Source of the DNA: an uncultured Clostridia bacterium
GTDB taxonomy: Bacteria > Bacillota > Clostridia > Christensenellales > Aristaeellaceae
NCBI GenBank assembly: GCA_947565865.1
Contig: CANOHT010000039.1
Location: 1 to 24,963 of the forward strand
Direction of reading: 5' to 3'
Length of the DNA: 24,963 nucleotides
Positions within the stretch are counted from its first letter, which is position 1; every line of letters begins with the position of its first letter. The position numbers and the translations under genes were made by a program. Below are positions 1 to 6,903 of the stretch, piece after piece. The notes beneath the pieces are model-generated. The model had not been told where the DNA came from, ran no database searches, and worked only from the letters and a program-made list of their open reading frames with translations.

Positions 1-55
1 AACCTGTGACCCTCTGCTTGTAAGGCAGATGCTCTCCCAGCTGAGCTATGCTCCC
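1..55 (-). tRNA. tRNA-Val (anticodon UAC), 3' part cut by window edge
   Basis: Read on the minus strand, the sequence starts GGGAGCATAGCTCAGCTGGG, which is a 7-nt acceptor strand, the invariant U8-A9 and a D arm. The anticodon arm CTGCCTTACAAGCAG follows, with anticodon TAC, and then the variable loop and the start of the T stem. The T loop, the acceptor 3' strand and any CCA lie outside the window. UAC reads valine codons. A minus-strand promoter lies just upstream. Confidence 0.93.
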
Positions 56-102
56 CTATGCCATGTCACCGCCCAACCTGTCATAGTCGCGGCGACTTGC
101 TT

Positions 103-131
103 ATGATAGCGCATCTCCGAAAATTTGTCAA
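103..131 (-). promoter_or_regulatory. Sigma-A promoter of the tRNA-Val gene
   Basis: On the minus strand TTGACA (126-131) and TATCAT (103-108) are separated by exactly 17 nt. Transcription would start near 96, about 40 nt before the mature tRNA 5' end at 55. It is divergent from the popT promoter 50 bp away. Confidence 0.75.
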
Positions 132-183
132 GTACTTTTCTTCATTTTTTCAGGACTTTTTCTCGCTGCCATTTTCAGGCGAT

Positions 184-212
184 TTGACGTATCTTTCGCT
201 TTCTGATATAGT
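184..212 (+). promoter_or_regulatory. Sigma-A promoter of the DUF368 gene
   Basis: TTGACG (184-189), a 17-nt spacer and TATAGT (207-212). The predicted start point, about 219, lies after the in-frame ATG at 218. This rules out that ATG and supports translation from 260. Confidence 0.78.
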
Positions 213-259
213 ATATCATGGAAGGAAATTTCCAAGCCATCAGTAAGGAGACGAAACGT

Positions 260-1123
260 ATGAAGTTTTTCTGGGATGTGCTCAAAGGCGCGGTCATTGG
301 CCTGGCCAACATCATTCCCGGTGTGTCCGGCGGCACGATGATGGTGTCCATGGGCATCTACGATACGCTGATTTACTGCATTACGCATCTGTTCAAGGAA
401 TTCCGCCGCGCTGTCAGGACGCTGCTGCCCTACGCCATTGGTATGGCGGCGGCCATTGCCGGTCTGTCCTTCGCGCTGAAGTGGCTTTTCGCTCAATATC
501 CGCTGCCCACCAATACCCTGTTCATCGGTTTGATCCTGGGCGGCCTGCCCGCCATGATAAAGAACGTCAAGGGCAGCCGGATCGGCGCGGGAGGATGGGG
601 GCTGTTCGTGGCCTTTTTTGCGCTGATCGTGCTGCTGCAGGCCTTCCAGACGGAGCATGTGGCGGTGATCCGGCTTTCGCTGGCGGAGGTTGTGAAGCTG
701 TTTCTAATCGGCGCGCTGGCCTCGGCTACCATGGTGATCCCCGGCGTCAGCGGCTCCATGATCCTGAAGCTGATCGGGTATTATGAGCCCATCGTCACCG
801 GCGCAATCCCCGGCGCCATCAGCGCCTTGGCCAGCGGCGACTGGGGCGCGCTGATGGCCAATGTGGGCATCCTGCTGCCCTTTGGTCTGGGCATTGTGGT
901 AGGTATCTTCGCCATTGCTAAACTGATTGAGATACTGCTGTCCAAGCAGAAGACGCTGACCTACTGCGCTATTTTGGGCCTGGTCGTGGCGTCGCCCGTA
1001 GCCATTTTGATGGGCTCCGACCTGTCCGGCGTAACCCTGATGACGATACTTGTCAGCCTGGTGACCTTCGCCCTGGGCTTCGCCGCGGCCATGCGCCTGG
1101 GCGGCGAAAGCGGCGAGGCCTGA
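260..1123 (+). CDS. popT: DUF368 membrane protein, PopT-type undecaprenyl-phosphate translocase
   Basis: Polytopic membrane protein of 287 aa. DUF368 proteins have been reported as PopT translocases that return undecaprenyl phosphate, the lipid carrier for wall polymers, across the membrane. That role is taken from the family and is not shown here. The sequence has the family's internal duplication: IIPGVSGGTM at residues 18-27 and VIPGVSGSMI at 149-158, each at the start of a hydrophobic half. Several further hydrophobic stretches run to the C-terminus. Start chosen at 260: AAGGAG lies at 245-250 with good spacing, whereas the longer in-frame start at 218 sits at or before the predicted transcription start. 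The gene is monocistronic and ends at a bidirectional terminator shared with corA. Confidence 0.9.
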   Translation: MKFFWDVLKGAVIGLANIIPGVSGGTMMVSMGIYDTLIYCITHLFKEFRRAVRTLLPYAIGMAAAIAGLSFALKWLFAQYPLPTNTLFIGLILGGLPAMIKNVKGSRIGAGGWGLFVAFFALIVLLQAFQTEHVAVIRLSLAEVVKLFLIGALASATMVIPGVSGSMILKLIGYYEPIVTGAIPGAISALASGDWGALMANVGILLPFGLGIVVGIFAIAKLIEILLSKQKTLTYCAILGLVVASPVAILMGSDLSGVTLMTILVSLVTFALGFAAAMRLGGESGEA

Positions 1124-1137
1124 ACCGCAGGCAAAGC

Positions 1138-1185
1138 AAAACCCGGTGGATTTCCCGCTGTCTTGCGGGCTTCCACCGGGTTTTT
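1138..1185. terminator. Bidirectional intrinsic terminator between popT and corA
   Basis: ACCCGGTGGA (1141-1150) pairs with TCCACCGGGT (1172-1181), and an inner CCCGC/GCGGG stem lies between them. A-tract on the left and T-tract on the right serve both convergent genes. Confidence 0.88.
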
Positions 1186-1199
1186 GCTGTACGCGGATG

Positions 1200-2144
1200 T
1201 CAGCGGAACATACGTTTTTTGTACATCAGCACAAAGCTGGCGCCTGCCACCACCACAGAGATGCCCAGCACAATCCAAAAGCCGAAGGGCGAATTCTGGA
1301 AGGGGACGGGCACGTTCATGCCCCACAGGGAGGAGAAAATGGTGGGCACGGCCAGCAGCGCGGTGACGCTGGTCAGCACCTTCATGGTGATGTTCAGGTT
1401 GTTGCTGATGATGGAGGCGAAGGCGTCCATGGTGCCGGACATGATGTCCCGGTAGATGGCGCACATCTCCATGGCCTGCTTGTTCTCGATAATCACGTCT
1501 TCCAGCAGATCCGTATCCTCTGGAAACTGCTTAAGGATGGTGGTCTGCCGCATGAGCTTTTCCATGACCAGCTCGTTGCCCTTGAGGGAGGTGGAAAAGA
1601 ACACCAGGGACTTTTCCAGCTTCATCATCTGCAGCAGCTCTTGGTTGCGGGAGGATTTTTCCAATTTGTCCTGTACATGCATGCTTGCCTTGTCAATCTG
1701 CTTGAGGTAGGACAGGAACCGGCCGGCATTGCGGTAGAGAATCTGCAGTATGAACCGGGTACGCTTGAAGGTCCAGAAGCCGCGCACCCGCTCCTCGGTG
1801 AAGTCGGTGATGATAGGCGTATCCCGGGTGCAGACGGTGATAATGATGTCATCCACCAGCACGATGCCAAGAGGCGTGGTGGAATACACATAGCCGCTGC
1901 CTTCCGCCTCCACATAGGGAACGTCTACCAGAATCAGCGTCTGCTGCTTGTCAGGATCAAACTCGATGCGGGCGCTTTCCTCCTCGTCCAGGGCGGCAGG
2001 AAGAAAGGTGGGGTCCAGGGCAAAGCGGGTCGTGAGGCCCTCCAGCTCCTCCTTGGTAGGATTCTCCAAGTGCACCCAGCAGCCCTTCTCCAGGGTTGTG
2101 CACTCGGTCATATGATCGTCAACGGTTTTGAAGATTCGCTTCAT
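1200..2144 (-). CDS. corA: CorA-family magnesium (divalent cation) channel
   Basis: 314-aa protein with the full CorA plan: a large acidic cytoplasmic N-terminal domain, a long helical region (about residues 125-250), and two C-terminal membrane helices (about 256-275 and 286-307) joined by a short loop. The selectivity signature Gly-Met-Asn is at 275-277 (SLWGMNVPV). The basic C-terminal tail, KKRMFR, is typical. CorA forms a pentameric channel for Mg2+, with Co2+ or Ni2+ possible. The start is supported by GGAAAGGA a few bases upstream. The gene is transcribed alone from the promoter at 2424-2452 and carries an unusually long, structured 5' leader, so control of expression in the leader is likely. 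It converges on popT. Confidence 0.93.
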   Translation of the reverse strand: MKRIFKTVDDHMTECTTLEKGCWVHLENPTKEELEGLTTRFALDPTFLPAALDEEESARIEFDPDKQQTLILVDVPYVEAEGSGYVYSTTPLGIVLVDDIIITVCTRDTPIITDFTEERVRGFWTFKRTRFILQILYRNAGRFLSYLKQIDKASMHVQDKLEKSSRNQELLQMMKLEKSLVFFSTSLKGNELVMEKLMRQTTILKQFPEDTDLLEDVIIENKQAMEMCAIYRDIMSGTMDAFASIISNNLNITMKVLTSVTALLAVPTIFSSLWGMNVPVPFQNSPFGFWIVLGISVVVAGASFVLMYKKRMFR

Positions 2145-2418
2145 ACACTACACTGTCCTTTCCTGCGGAGATACATCCGCCGGAGGTCAGCGTCCGTTTG
2201 AAGGCGCGGAACAATCAGCCTGAACCCATCAGGGTACAGGAACAAAGGGAAGCGGAGCTTTACCGTCTGCTTCCAAGGCGTCCGCGCACCCGAAAAGGAG
2301 CGCTGCCAGCCGGAGGCTGCAAGGTACTACTACCGTTAGGGTCGCCTTCCATGGACAATAGCCAGCTCCTTTCCTTTTTAGTCAAAGGTACGCGGACAGA
2401 AAACAGCGTCTATCCTGC
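2145..2418 (-). promoter_or_regulatory. Long structured 5' leader of corA, candidate cis-regulatory RNA
   Basis: About 270 nt separate the predicted corA start point (near 2417) from its ATG. On the minus strand, GTCCGCGTAC (2397-2388) can pair with GTGCGCGGAC (2289-2280) over 10 bp including one G-U. Nested inside, GGAAAGGAGC (2374-2365) pairs with GCTCCTTTTC (2301-2292), again 10 bp with one G-U. The interior holds hairpins GGTA/TACC (2334-2323) and CAGCC/GGCTG (2319-2307). Downstream lies CCTG-ACCC/GGGT-CAGG (2240-2219), and a GCGGA/TCCGC hairpin precedes the ribosome binding site. A second TCCGCG (2210-2205) could compete for the same CGCGGA (2286-2281), offering a switch. I could not match it to the M-box, NiCo or yybP-ykoY consensus. 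Pairings were found by eye, without an energy calculation. Confidence 0.55.
2260..2352 (-). CDS. Possible 30-aa leader peptide in the corA 5' leader
   Basis: ATG at 2352 opens a 30-codon frame starting MEGDPNGSS, with Asp-Pro and Pro-Pro pairs and a basic C-terminus (RGRLGSRR), ending in TAA at 2260. An AAAGGAG (2372-2366) lies upstream, but its 13-nt spacing is long. That site is buried in the 2365-2374/2292-2301 helix, and the partner strand of the helix lies inside the ORF, so translation and folding would interfere. Leader ORFs with acidic and proline codons control Mg2+ transporter genes in enterobacteria (mgtL, corL). There is no evident homology to them, and a chance ORF of this length is quite possible. 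Confidence 0.3.
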   Translation of the reverse strand: MEGDPNGSSTLQPPAGSAPFRVRGRLGSRR

Positions 2419-2423
2419 CTTTT

Positions 2424-2452
2424 ATCATAGCCATTTGCATGACAAATGTCAA
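2424..2452 (-). promoter_or_regulatory. Sigma-A promoter of corA
   Basis: Minus-strand TTGACA (2447-2452), a 17-nt spacer and TATGAT (2424-2429). It lies 29 bp beyond the stop codon of the upstream PepSY-like gene, which shows that corA is an independent unit with a long leader. Confidence 0.8.
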
Positions 2453-2480
2453 CGGTTTTTTTCAGCTGAGACCACGCGCT

Positions 2481-3113
2481 TCAGTCATCAGGTTTTTCCC
2501 AGACCCAGGAGAGGATTTTTCCGGCAGCGTCCAACTCAAATTCATAGCGGTCGCCGCCGTTCATCAGGGCTTCGCCCTCATAGGTCAGGGCCAGGGTGTC
2601 CTCGTCCAAGCTGATGTCCAGCTCCAGGAGCGTCATTTCGCCAAACTGCGCCCGGAGAACGTCTGCCGCGGCATCCGCCGTCAGCAGAGCGTCCGCCGCG
2701 CCGAAATACCGTTCAATGTCCAGCACCGCGCCGTCCTCCCGCAGGCAGGCTGAGACCAGCGCATCCTCTCCCTCCGTCAGGAAAAGGATCAGCAGCGCCG
2801 CACGGTCGTCTTTCTCCTCCACGGACAGATGAAGCTGCGCGTCTTCGCTGGTTTCAAGGGACGCGGCGGGAAAATGAAACTCGGTTTCCAGCTTGAGGGG
2901 CGTAAGATCGGATTTGCACAGCGTCACCTCATAATCAGCGGCGTCATCCCGAAACGCATAGGTGAGACACGCGCCGTCGCGCTCCTGCTCGACCAGCCGG
3001 GCACCGGTGGGCACAAGGGCCTGGGCGGCGCTCAGGGCCTCGTCTTCCGCCAGGCTGGGAGTCAGCGAAAGGGTCAGCAGCAGCGCCAGGATCGTTAACA
3101 TGGCTTTTTTCAT
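2481..3113 (-). CDS. Secreted protein with PepSY-like domains
   Basis: 210-aa protein beginning with a Sec signal peptide (MKKAMLTILALLLTLSLTPSLA, the basic start followed by a hydrophobic core) and a likely cleavage site after SLA near residue 22. The mature part is acidic. Its last ~60 residues, with YEFELDAAGKILSWVWE near the end, fit the PepSY pattern of a YEVE/FELDA strand plus a Gly-Lys turn. A more diverged PepSY-like stretch (YAFRDDAADYEVTL) follows the signal peptide. PepSY domains are extracytoplasmic and often linked to peptidase or cell-wall control. No enzyme motif is visible and the exact role is unknown. An upstream in-frame start would add 23 residues ahead of the signal peptide, so 3113, with AAAGGAG before it, was chosen. 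It lies 23 bp after the GNAT gene, so cotranscription is likely. Confidence 0.72.
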   Translation of the reverse strand: MKKAMLTILALLLTLSLTPSLAEDEALSAAQALVPTGARLVEQERDGACLTYAFRDDAADYEVTLCKSDLTPLKLETEFHFPAASLETSEDAQLHLSVEEKDDRAALLILFLTEGEDALVSACLREDGAVLDIERYFGAADALLTADAAADVLRAQFGEMTLLELDISLDEDTLALTYEGEALMNGGDRYEFELDAAGKILSWVWEKPDD

Positions 3114-3136
3114 GGGGATCGCTCCTTTCCGCGTTG

Positions 3137-3709
3137 TCAGGATAAGTCCTTTTCTATCAAGCGCACGGCAGAAATATCCCAATATTTCTGGTAGACTCTG
3201 TCTGCCTGTCCGTCAAGGTTCAGCTGATACATCCTGAATGTGACCAGCATGTTTTTGGGCTGCCATTGTTCCTCATAGGAGTAGCGATATGTCATGCCGA
3301 GCTGCCGCATGACGCCGCCGCTTCTCGGATTGTTTCGGTCATGGGTCGCCGTGACATAAGGAACGCCGTCTTGCCTGAGCCGCTCAAGCAGCGCCCGGCC
3401 TGCCTCGGTGACGATGCCCTTGTGCCAGTATTCCCGGCGGATGGCATAGCCCAGATCGCGGCTTTCATCGGAGGAGAGCTTAATGTAGCCGATAGGCTCC
3501 TGTCCCTTGGGGCAGATGGCGAAGCTGTACGAACAGGACGCCAATCGTTCCTGGAAGAAAACCTTTGCCTCCGCCTGATCCCTGATCGGAAACCACGGCA
3601 GAAACGTGTTGACCTCCGGGTCCCTCAAAAGCTGATACAGCGCTTCAAGGTCGCCCTCATTAAATCTTCGGAGAATCAGTCGTTCGGTTTCCAAGATGGC
3701 ACTGGTCAT
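3137..3709 (-). CDS. GNAT N-acetyltransferase, RimJ/RimL-like
   Basis: 190-aa protein of the Acetyltransf_3 type. It starts with the typical LETERLILRRFNEGDLEALYQLLRDPEV strand and helix. The core strands GYIKLSSDESRDLGYAI and the helix YWHKGIVTEAGRALLERL follow, then the motif THDRNNPRSGGVMRQLGM, which matches the N-x-S-xxxxxxLGM acetyl-CoA region of the family. About 25 extra residues follow the usual end. It would transfer acetyl from acetyl-CoA to an amine, and the substrate cannot be told. The start at 3709 has GGAGGG in front; a longer frame to 3763 would run into the terminator hairpin at 3745-3768. It is probably the first gene of a unit with the downstream PepSY-like gene. Confidence 0.82.
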   Translation of the reverse strand: MTSAILETERLILRRFNEGDLEALYQLLRDPEVNTFLPWFPIRDQAEAKVFFQERLASCSYSFAICPKGQEPIGYIKLSSDESRDLGYAIRREYWHKGIVTEAGRALLERLRQDGVPYVTATHDRNNPRSGGVMRQLGMTYRYSYEEQWQPKNMLVTFRMYQLNLDGQADRVYQKYWDISAVRLIEKDLS

Positions 3710-3744
3710 AGCGTCCCTCCATTGGTGCCTGAACCATGAAAACA

Positions 3745-3768
3745 AAAAAGTGGCCGCAGCCACTTTTT
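3745..3768 (-). terminator. Intrinsic terminator after yebC
   Basis: AAAAAGTGGC, loop CGCA, GCCACTTTTT: a perfect 10-bp stem, with the minus-strand T-tract continuing beyond it. A near copy lies after hom at 13116-13139. Confidence 0.85.
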
Positions 3769-3783
3769 CGACATGCCAGGGGA

Positions 3784-4530
3784 TTATTCCTCTTCTTCCT
3801 CCTCAGGAAGGTCGGCATTGTGATATACATTCTGCACGTCGTCGTTGTCCTCCAGCATTTCCAGCATCTTCTGGATCTTCAGGATGGTATCCTCATCGGC
3901 AACGGCCACGGTATTTTGCGGGATCTTATCGACCTCCGCGGAGAGGAAGGACAGGCCCTGGGCTTCCAGCGCCTCGCGCACGGCGGAAAAATCGTTGGGC
4001 GCGGTGTAGATCTCGAAAACGTCAGGCTCAGCCTTGACATCCTCAGCGCCGGCTTCCAGCGCCATCATCATCATCTCGTCCTCATCCGCGCCGGGTGTGC
4101 GCTCCACCACCAGTACGCCCTTCTCGTCGAACATGAAGCCCACCGAGCCGGTGGTGCCCAGATTGCCGCCGTACTTGGCGAAGCAGTGGCGCACATCGGA
4201 GGCGGTTCGGTTGCGGTTGTCGGTAATGGTATCGACAATGACCGCCACGCCGCCGGGAGCATAGCCTTCGTAGGTGATCTGTTCATAGGTCACATTGGAC
4301 AACTCGCCGCTGGCCTTTTTGATGGACCGCTGAATGTTGTCGTTGGGCATGTTATTGGCCTTGGCCTTGGCGATGATGTCGCGCAGCTTGCCGTTGGAAT
4401 CGGGGTTGGCGCCGCCGTCACGCACGGCAATGGCGATCTCACGGCCGATCTTGGTGAAAATCGCTCCGCGGGCCGCGTCAGCCTTGCCCTTCTTCGCCTG
4501 AATATTATGCCATTTGGAATGACCGGACAT
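3784..4530 (-). CDS. yebC: YebC/PmpR-family protein
   Basis: 248-aa protein starting with the hallmark MSGHSKWHNIQAKKGKADAARG, followed by FTKIGREI, DNIQRSIKKASG and YEGYAPGGVAVIVDTITDNRNRT. All are strongly conserved in YebC. It ends in a run of glutamates. The family was long annotated as a DNA-binding transcription regulator (PmpR). More recent work describes YebC proteins as ribosome-associated factors that help translation through proline stretches. The sequence does not choose between the two. A good AGGAGGG precedes the ATG, the promoter lies at 4581-4610, and a strong terminator follows, so this is a single-gene unit although it follows rnc on the same strand. Confidence 0.95.
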   Translation of the reverse strand: MSGHSKWHNIQAKKGKADAARGAIFTKIGREIAIAVRDGGANPDSNGKLRDIIAKAKANNMPNDNIQRSIKKASGELSNVTYEQITYEGYAPGGVAVIVDTITDNRNRTASDVRHCFAKYGGNLGTTGSVGFMFDEKGVLVVERTPGADEDEMMMMALEAGAEDVKAEPDVFEIYTAPNDFSAVREALEAQGLSFLSAEVDKIPQNTVAVADEDTILKIQKMLEMLEDNDDVQNVYHNADLPEEEEEE

Positions 4531-4580
4531 TGTATCCCTCCTGTATCGTCAAAACAAATATCGCATCGTCCCAACACTTT

Positions 4581-4610
4581 ATTATACCATTGTTTGATGG
4601 GGAACGTCAA
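4581..4610 (-). promoter_or_regulatory. Sigma-A promoter of yebC
   Basis: Minus-strand TTGACG (4605-4610), an 18-nt spacer and a perfect TATAAT (4581-4586), about 50 nt upstream of the start codon. Confidence 0.8.
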
Positions 4611-4654
4611 GACCGAGCACCGGCAAATACATGGCAAATTAACGTTTGACCGGT

Positions 4655-5317
4655 TTACGCCCTTCCCGCCTGCCCCAGGCGCCGCAGGGCGTTCAGGGCG
4701 GCGGCCTGTTCCGCCTGCTTTTTGGTTCGACCGCTGCCTCGGCCAAGCTCCTGACCGTCCCGGAAGACGGCGGCCTCAAACTGCCGGTCATGGGGCGGGC
4801 CGGACTGACCGATGGTCTCGTAGACGGGGGTGTTCCCGCCGTCCTGCTGGAGATATTCCTGCAGGGCGCCCTTGCTGTCCTGCATGGGGCGGTGGACATC
4901 CTCCGGCTTGGGCCAGCAGCGGAGCACCAGCTGCCGCGCCGCCTCCATGCCGCCGTCCAGGTAGATGGCGGCCAGCACGGCCTCCATGGCGTCACACAGC
5001 ACGCTGGGCTTTTCCCGGCCGCCGGTGAGCTCCTCGCCCTTGTCCATCAGCATGGCCTTGCCGATGCCCAGCCCCGCGGCAACCTGGCTCAGCGCCGCCT
5101 CGCACACCAGCAGCGCCCGCAAATGAGTCAGCTGCCCCTCCTGACAATCCGGATGGGTGGCGTAAAGCACGTCGGACATGATGTATTGCAGCACAGCGTC
5201 ACCCAAAAATTCCAGCCGCTGATTGTCGTTGCGGCCCATGGAGGGATGTGTCAGCGCCTGGCGAAGCAGCGCCGGATTCCTGAATTGATAGCCCAAAGCC
5301 TTCATCAATGCCTGCAT
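4655..5317 (-). CDS. rnc: Ribonuclease III
   Basis: 220-aa double-strand-specific endoribonuclease that processes rRNA precursors and structured mRNAs. The N-terminal nuclease domain carries the signature NDNQRLEFLGDAVL (30-43, metal ligands E36 and D40) and the second acidic pair in LCDAMEAVLAAIYLDGG (D109, E112). A C-terminal dsRNA-binding domain runs from about 150 to 215 (GALQEYLQQ through GSGRTKKQAEQAAALNAL). Start chosen at 5317 because GGAGG sits 5 nt before it and MQALMKALGYQF begins at the usual family position. An ATG at 5332 has no good site, and the frame open to 5446 runs into an intergenic hairpin. It is the last gene of plsX-acpP-rnc. smc and ftsY, which often follow in Firmicutes, are absent. 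Confidence 0.93.
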   Translation of the reverse strand: MQALMKALGYQFRNPALLRQALTHPSMGRNDNQRLEFLGDAVLQYIMSDVLYATHPDCQEGQLTHLRALLVCEAALSQVAAGLGIGKAMLMDKGEELTGGREKPSVLCDAMEAVLAAIYLDGGMEAARQLVLRCWPKPEDVHRPMQDSKGALQEYLQQDGGNTPVYETIGQSGPPHDRQFEAAVFRDGQELGRGSGRTKKQAEQAAALNALRRLGQAGRA

Positions 5318-5410
5318 GGATGCCTCCGTCATGATTGATGCGCGGACTGAACAGAAAGCACGGGCTGAGCGTATTCTCTGGTCAATCTGAGCGTAAGGGA
5401 AAACAGGAAA

Positions 5411-5438
5411 TCCAGGAGGGAAATCAGCCCCTCCTGGA
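5411..5438 (-). terminator. Hairpin between acpP and rnc, attenuator-like
   Basis: TCCAGGAGGG (5411-5420) and CCCTCCTGGA (5429-5438) form a perfect 10-bp stem with an 8-nt loop. On the minus strand it is followed by TTTCCTGTTTTCCC, a broken T-tract. It may partly terminate after acpP, or act as a processing site that separates the abundant acpP message from rnc. Confidence 0.5.
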
Positions 5439-5449
5439 AATGACATGGT

Positions 5450-5677
5450 TTACTGATGGGCCTCGATATAATCCACCACGTCGCCCACAGTGCGCAGCTT
5501 CATGATCTGGTCGTCCTCCACCATGATGCCATACTTGTCCTCCAGATCCATGACCATGACCATCACGTTGGCGGAATCCGCCTTCAGATCCTCGATGAGA
5601 CGGGACGCCCGGGTAATGGACGCCTCGTCCACCTTCAGCTGCTTGGCGATCATCGCCTTAACGGTATCAAAAATCAT
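5450..5677 (-). CDS. acpP: Acyl carrier protein
   Basis: 75-aa acidic four-helix protein. It carries growing acyl chains on a 4'-phosphopantetheine arm attached to Ser35 in LKADSANVMVMVMDLEDKYGI. The motif is Asp-Ser-Ala-Asn instead of the usual Asp-Ser-Leu, and the recognition helix II is rich in Met and Val. This points to a divergent ACP but keeps the modified serine and the DLEDKYGI helix. Helix I (FDTVKAMIAKQLKVDEASI) and the C-terminal TVGDVVDYIEAH are canonical. The start was set at 5677 by GGAGGAG; an upstream in-frame start would precede that site. It lies 64 bp after plsX, as in many Firmicutes, but fabD and fabG are missing from the usual plsX-fabD-fabG-acpP order. Confidence 0.92.
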   Translation of the reverse strand: MIFDTVKAMIAKQLKVDEASITRASRLIEDLKADSANVMVMVMDLEDKYGIMVEDDQIMKLRTVGDVVDYIEAHQ

Positions 5678-5741
5678 ACTGACTCCTCCTCTTTTTTTCA
5701 ATATGTATGCTCAACCCGCCGGCGCGGGATAAAGCCGTGGT

Positions 5742-6749
5742 TTATTTTACCTCGTCCGCCATGGACGCGACGCCCTTTTCGATGATCTCCACTACATGGC
5801 CGTCGATCATCTTGACGCACTGGGCAATGGCGCAGGCGATGGCGTGGCCGTTGCTGGAGCCGTGGGCCTTGACCACCGCGCCCTGGACGCCCAGCAGCGG
5901 CGCGCCGCCAACCTCGGTATAATCCATTACCTTCTTCACACGGCGGAAGGCGGGCTTCGCCATCAGCGCGCCCAGCTTGCTGCGGAAGTCGCCCAGCATT
6001 TCGCGCTTGATGATGTTCAGCATCGTCCCGGCGACGCCCTCCATGAATTTCAGCACGACGTTGCCCGTGAAGCCGTCTGCCACCAGAACATCCGCCACGT
6101 CGCCGGTGATGTCCCGGGCTTCCACGTTGCCGACGAAACGATAGGGAGCCTGCTCCATCAGGGGATAGACCGCTTTAACCAGCGCGTTGCCCTTTTCGGC
6201 CTCCGCGCCAATGTTAATCAGGCCCACGCGCGGCTCCTTCAGGCCCATGACGCCCTTCATGTACGCGTCGCCCATCACACCGAAGACCTGCAGATATTCC
6301 GGCTTGCAGTCCACGTTCGCGCCGCAGTCGATCAAAAGGAAATGTCCCTTGCCATTGGGCATGAGCGGCGCCAGAGCGGGGCGCTCCACGCCGTTGATCC
6401 GTCCCAAGCGGAACATGCCGCCCGCCAGCACCGCGCCGGTGGAGCCTGCCGACACAAAGCCGTCCGCCTGACGATCCCGCACCTGAAGCATTCCCAGCAC
6501 AATGGCCGATTGCTTCTTGGCGCGGACAGCCATAACGGGGCTGTCGTGATTGGTGATGACCTCGGGGGCGTCCAGCAGCGTCAGCCGGTCGCGAACGTCA
6601 TCGCAATCCTTGACCAGGGACGTCACCTGCTCAAGGGGCCCGGCCAGGGTGATTTCCAGCTCAGGAAAACGGCGCAGCGCCTCAATTGCGCCGGAGACAG
6701 GCGCTTGGGGCGCGTTGTCGCCGCCCATGGCGTCCAGAAAAATACGCAT
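5742..6749 (-). CDS. plsX: Phosphate acyltransferase PlsX
   Basis: 335-aa protein starting MRIFLDAMGGDNAP, the conserved PlsX opening. GSTGAVLAGG, LIDCGANVDCKPEYLQVF and LVADGFTGNVVLKFMEG follow, all family signatures. PlsX converts acyl-ACP and phosphate to acyl-phosphate, the donor used by PlsY to start phosphatidic acid synthesis, and it works at the inner face of the membrane. Length is normal. The start at 6749 has AAGGAGGG; a longer frame to 6791 would run through the promoter-proximal hairpin. It heads the plsX-acpP-rnc operon. No fapR gene or clear FapR operator was seen. Confidence 0.95.
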   Translation of the reverse strand: MRIFLDAMGGDNAPQAPVSGAIEALRRFPELEITLAGPLEQVTSLVKDCDDVRDRLTLLDAPEVITNHDSPVMAVRAKKQSAIVLGMLQVRDRQADGFVSAGSTGAVLAGGMFRLGRINGVERPALAPLMPNGKGHFLLIDCGANVDCKPEYLQVFGVMGDAYMKGVMGLKEPRVGLINIGAEAEKGNALVKAVYPLMEQAPYRFVGNVEARDITGDVADVLVADGFTGNVVLKFMEGVAGTMLNIIKREMLGDFRSKLGALMAKPAFRRVKKVMDYTEVGGAPLLGVQGAVVKAHGSSNGHAIACAIAQCVKMIDGHVVEIIEKGVASMADEVK

Positions 6750-6763
6750 GGCATACCCTCCTT

Positions 6764-6789
6764 GGCGTCTTTCCGTAAAAAGACGCGCC
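6764..6789 (-). promoter_or_regulatory. Hairpin in the plsX 5' leader
   Basis: GGCG(CG)TCTTT and AAAGACGCC pair over 9 bp with a 2-nt bulge and a 6-nt loop. The hairpin ends just before the AAGGAGG site of plsX. It could stabilise the message or modulate ribosome access. There is no T-tract, so it is not a terminator. Confidence 0.5.
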
Positions 6790-6806
6790 AATCCGATAAC
6801 TTTGAT

Positions 6807-6836
6807 ATTTTACCATAAACCCACGGCAGATTGCAA
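6807..6836 (-). promoter_or_regulatory. Promoter of the plsX-acpP-rnc operon
   Basis: Minus-strand TTGCAA (6831-6836), an 18-nt spacer and TAAAAT (6807-6812), about 60 nt upstream of plsX. Confidence 0.65.
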
Positions 6837-6854
6837 GAGCGCCGTTTTCTCCAA

Positions 6855-6895
6855 ACAAAAAAGAGGCGAAGCGCGCCAAACGGGGGCTTCGTCTC
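6855..6895 (-). terminator. Intrinsic terminator after nagB
   Basis: On the minus strand GAGACGAAGC (6895-6886) pairs with GCTTCGCCTC (6872-6863), 9 of 10 bp. TTTTTTG follows directly. Confidence 0.85.
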
Positions 6896-6903
6896 CTTGG
6901 GAC

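Noticed and set aside
218..259. Longer N-terminus for the DUF368 protein from the ATG at 218.
   Set aside because: It lies at or before the predicted transcription start (about 219), has no ribosome site, and the ATG at 260 has a good one.
1146..2201. Long plus-strand frame of 351 codons opposite corA.
   Set aside because: It is antisense to a clear corA gene, is His/Gln-rich low-complexity sequence typical of a shadow frame in GC-rich DNA, and runs through the terminator.
2145..2418. M-box Mg2+ riboswitch upstream of corA.
   Set aside because: It was expected from the gene, but the conserved TTAGGTGAGG and GCTGCTGCC motifs are absent on the minus strand. A covariance search could still overturn this.
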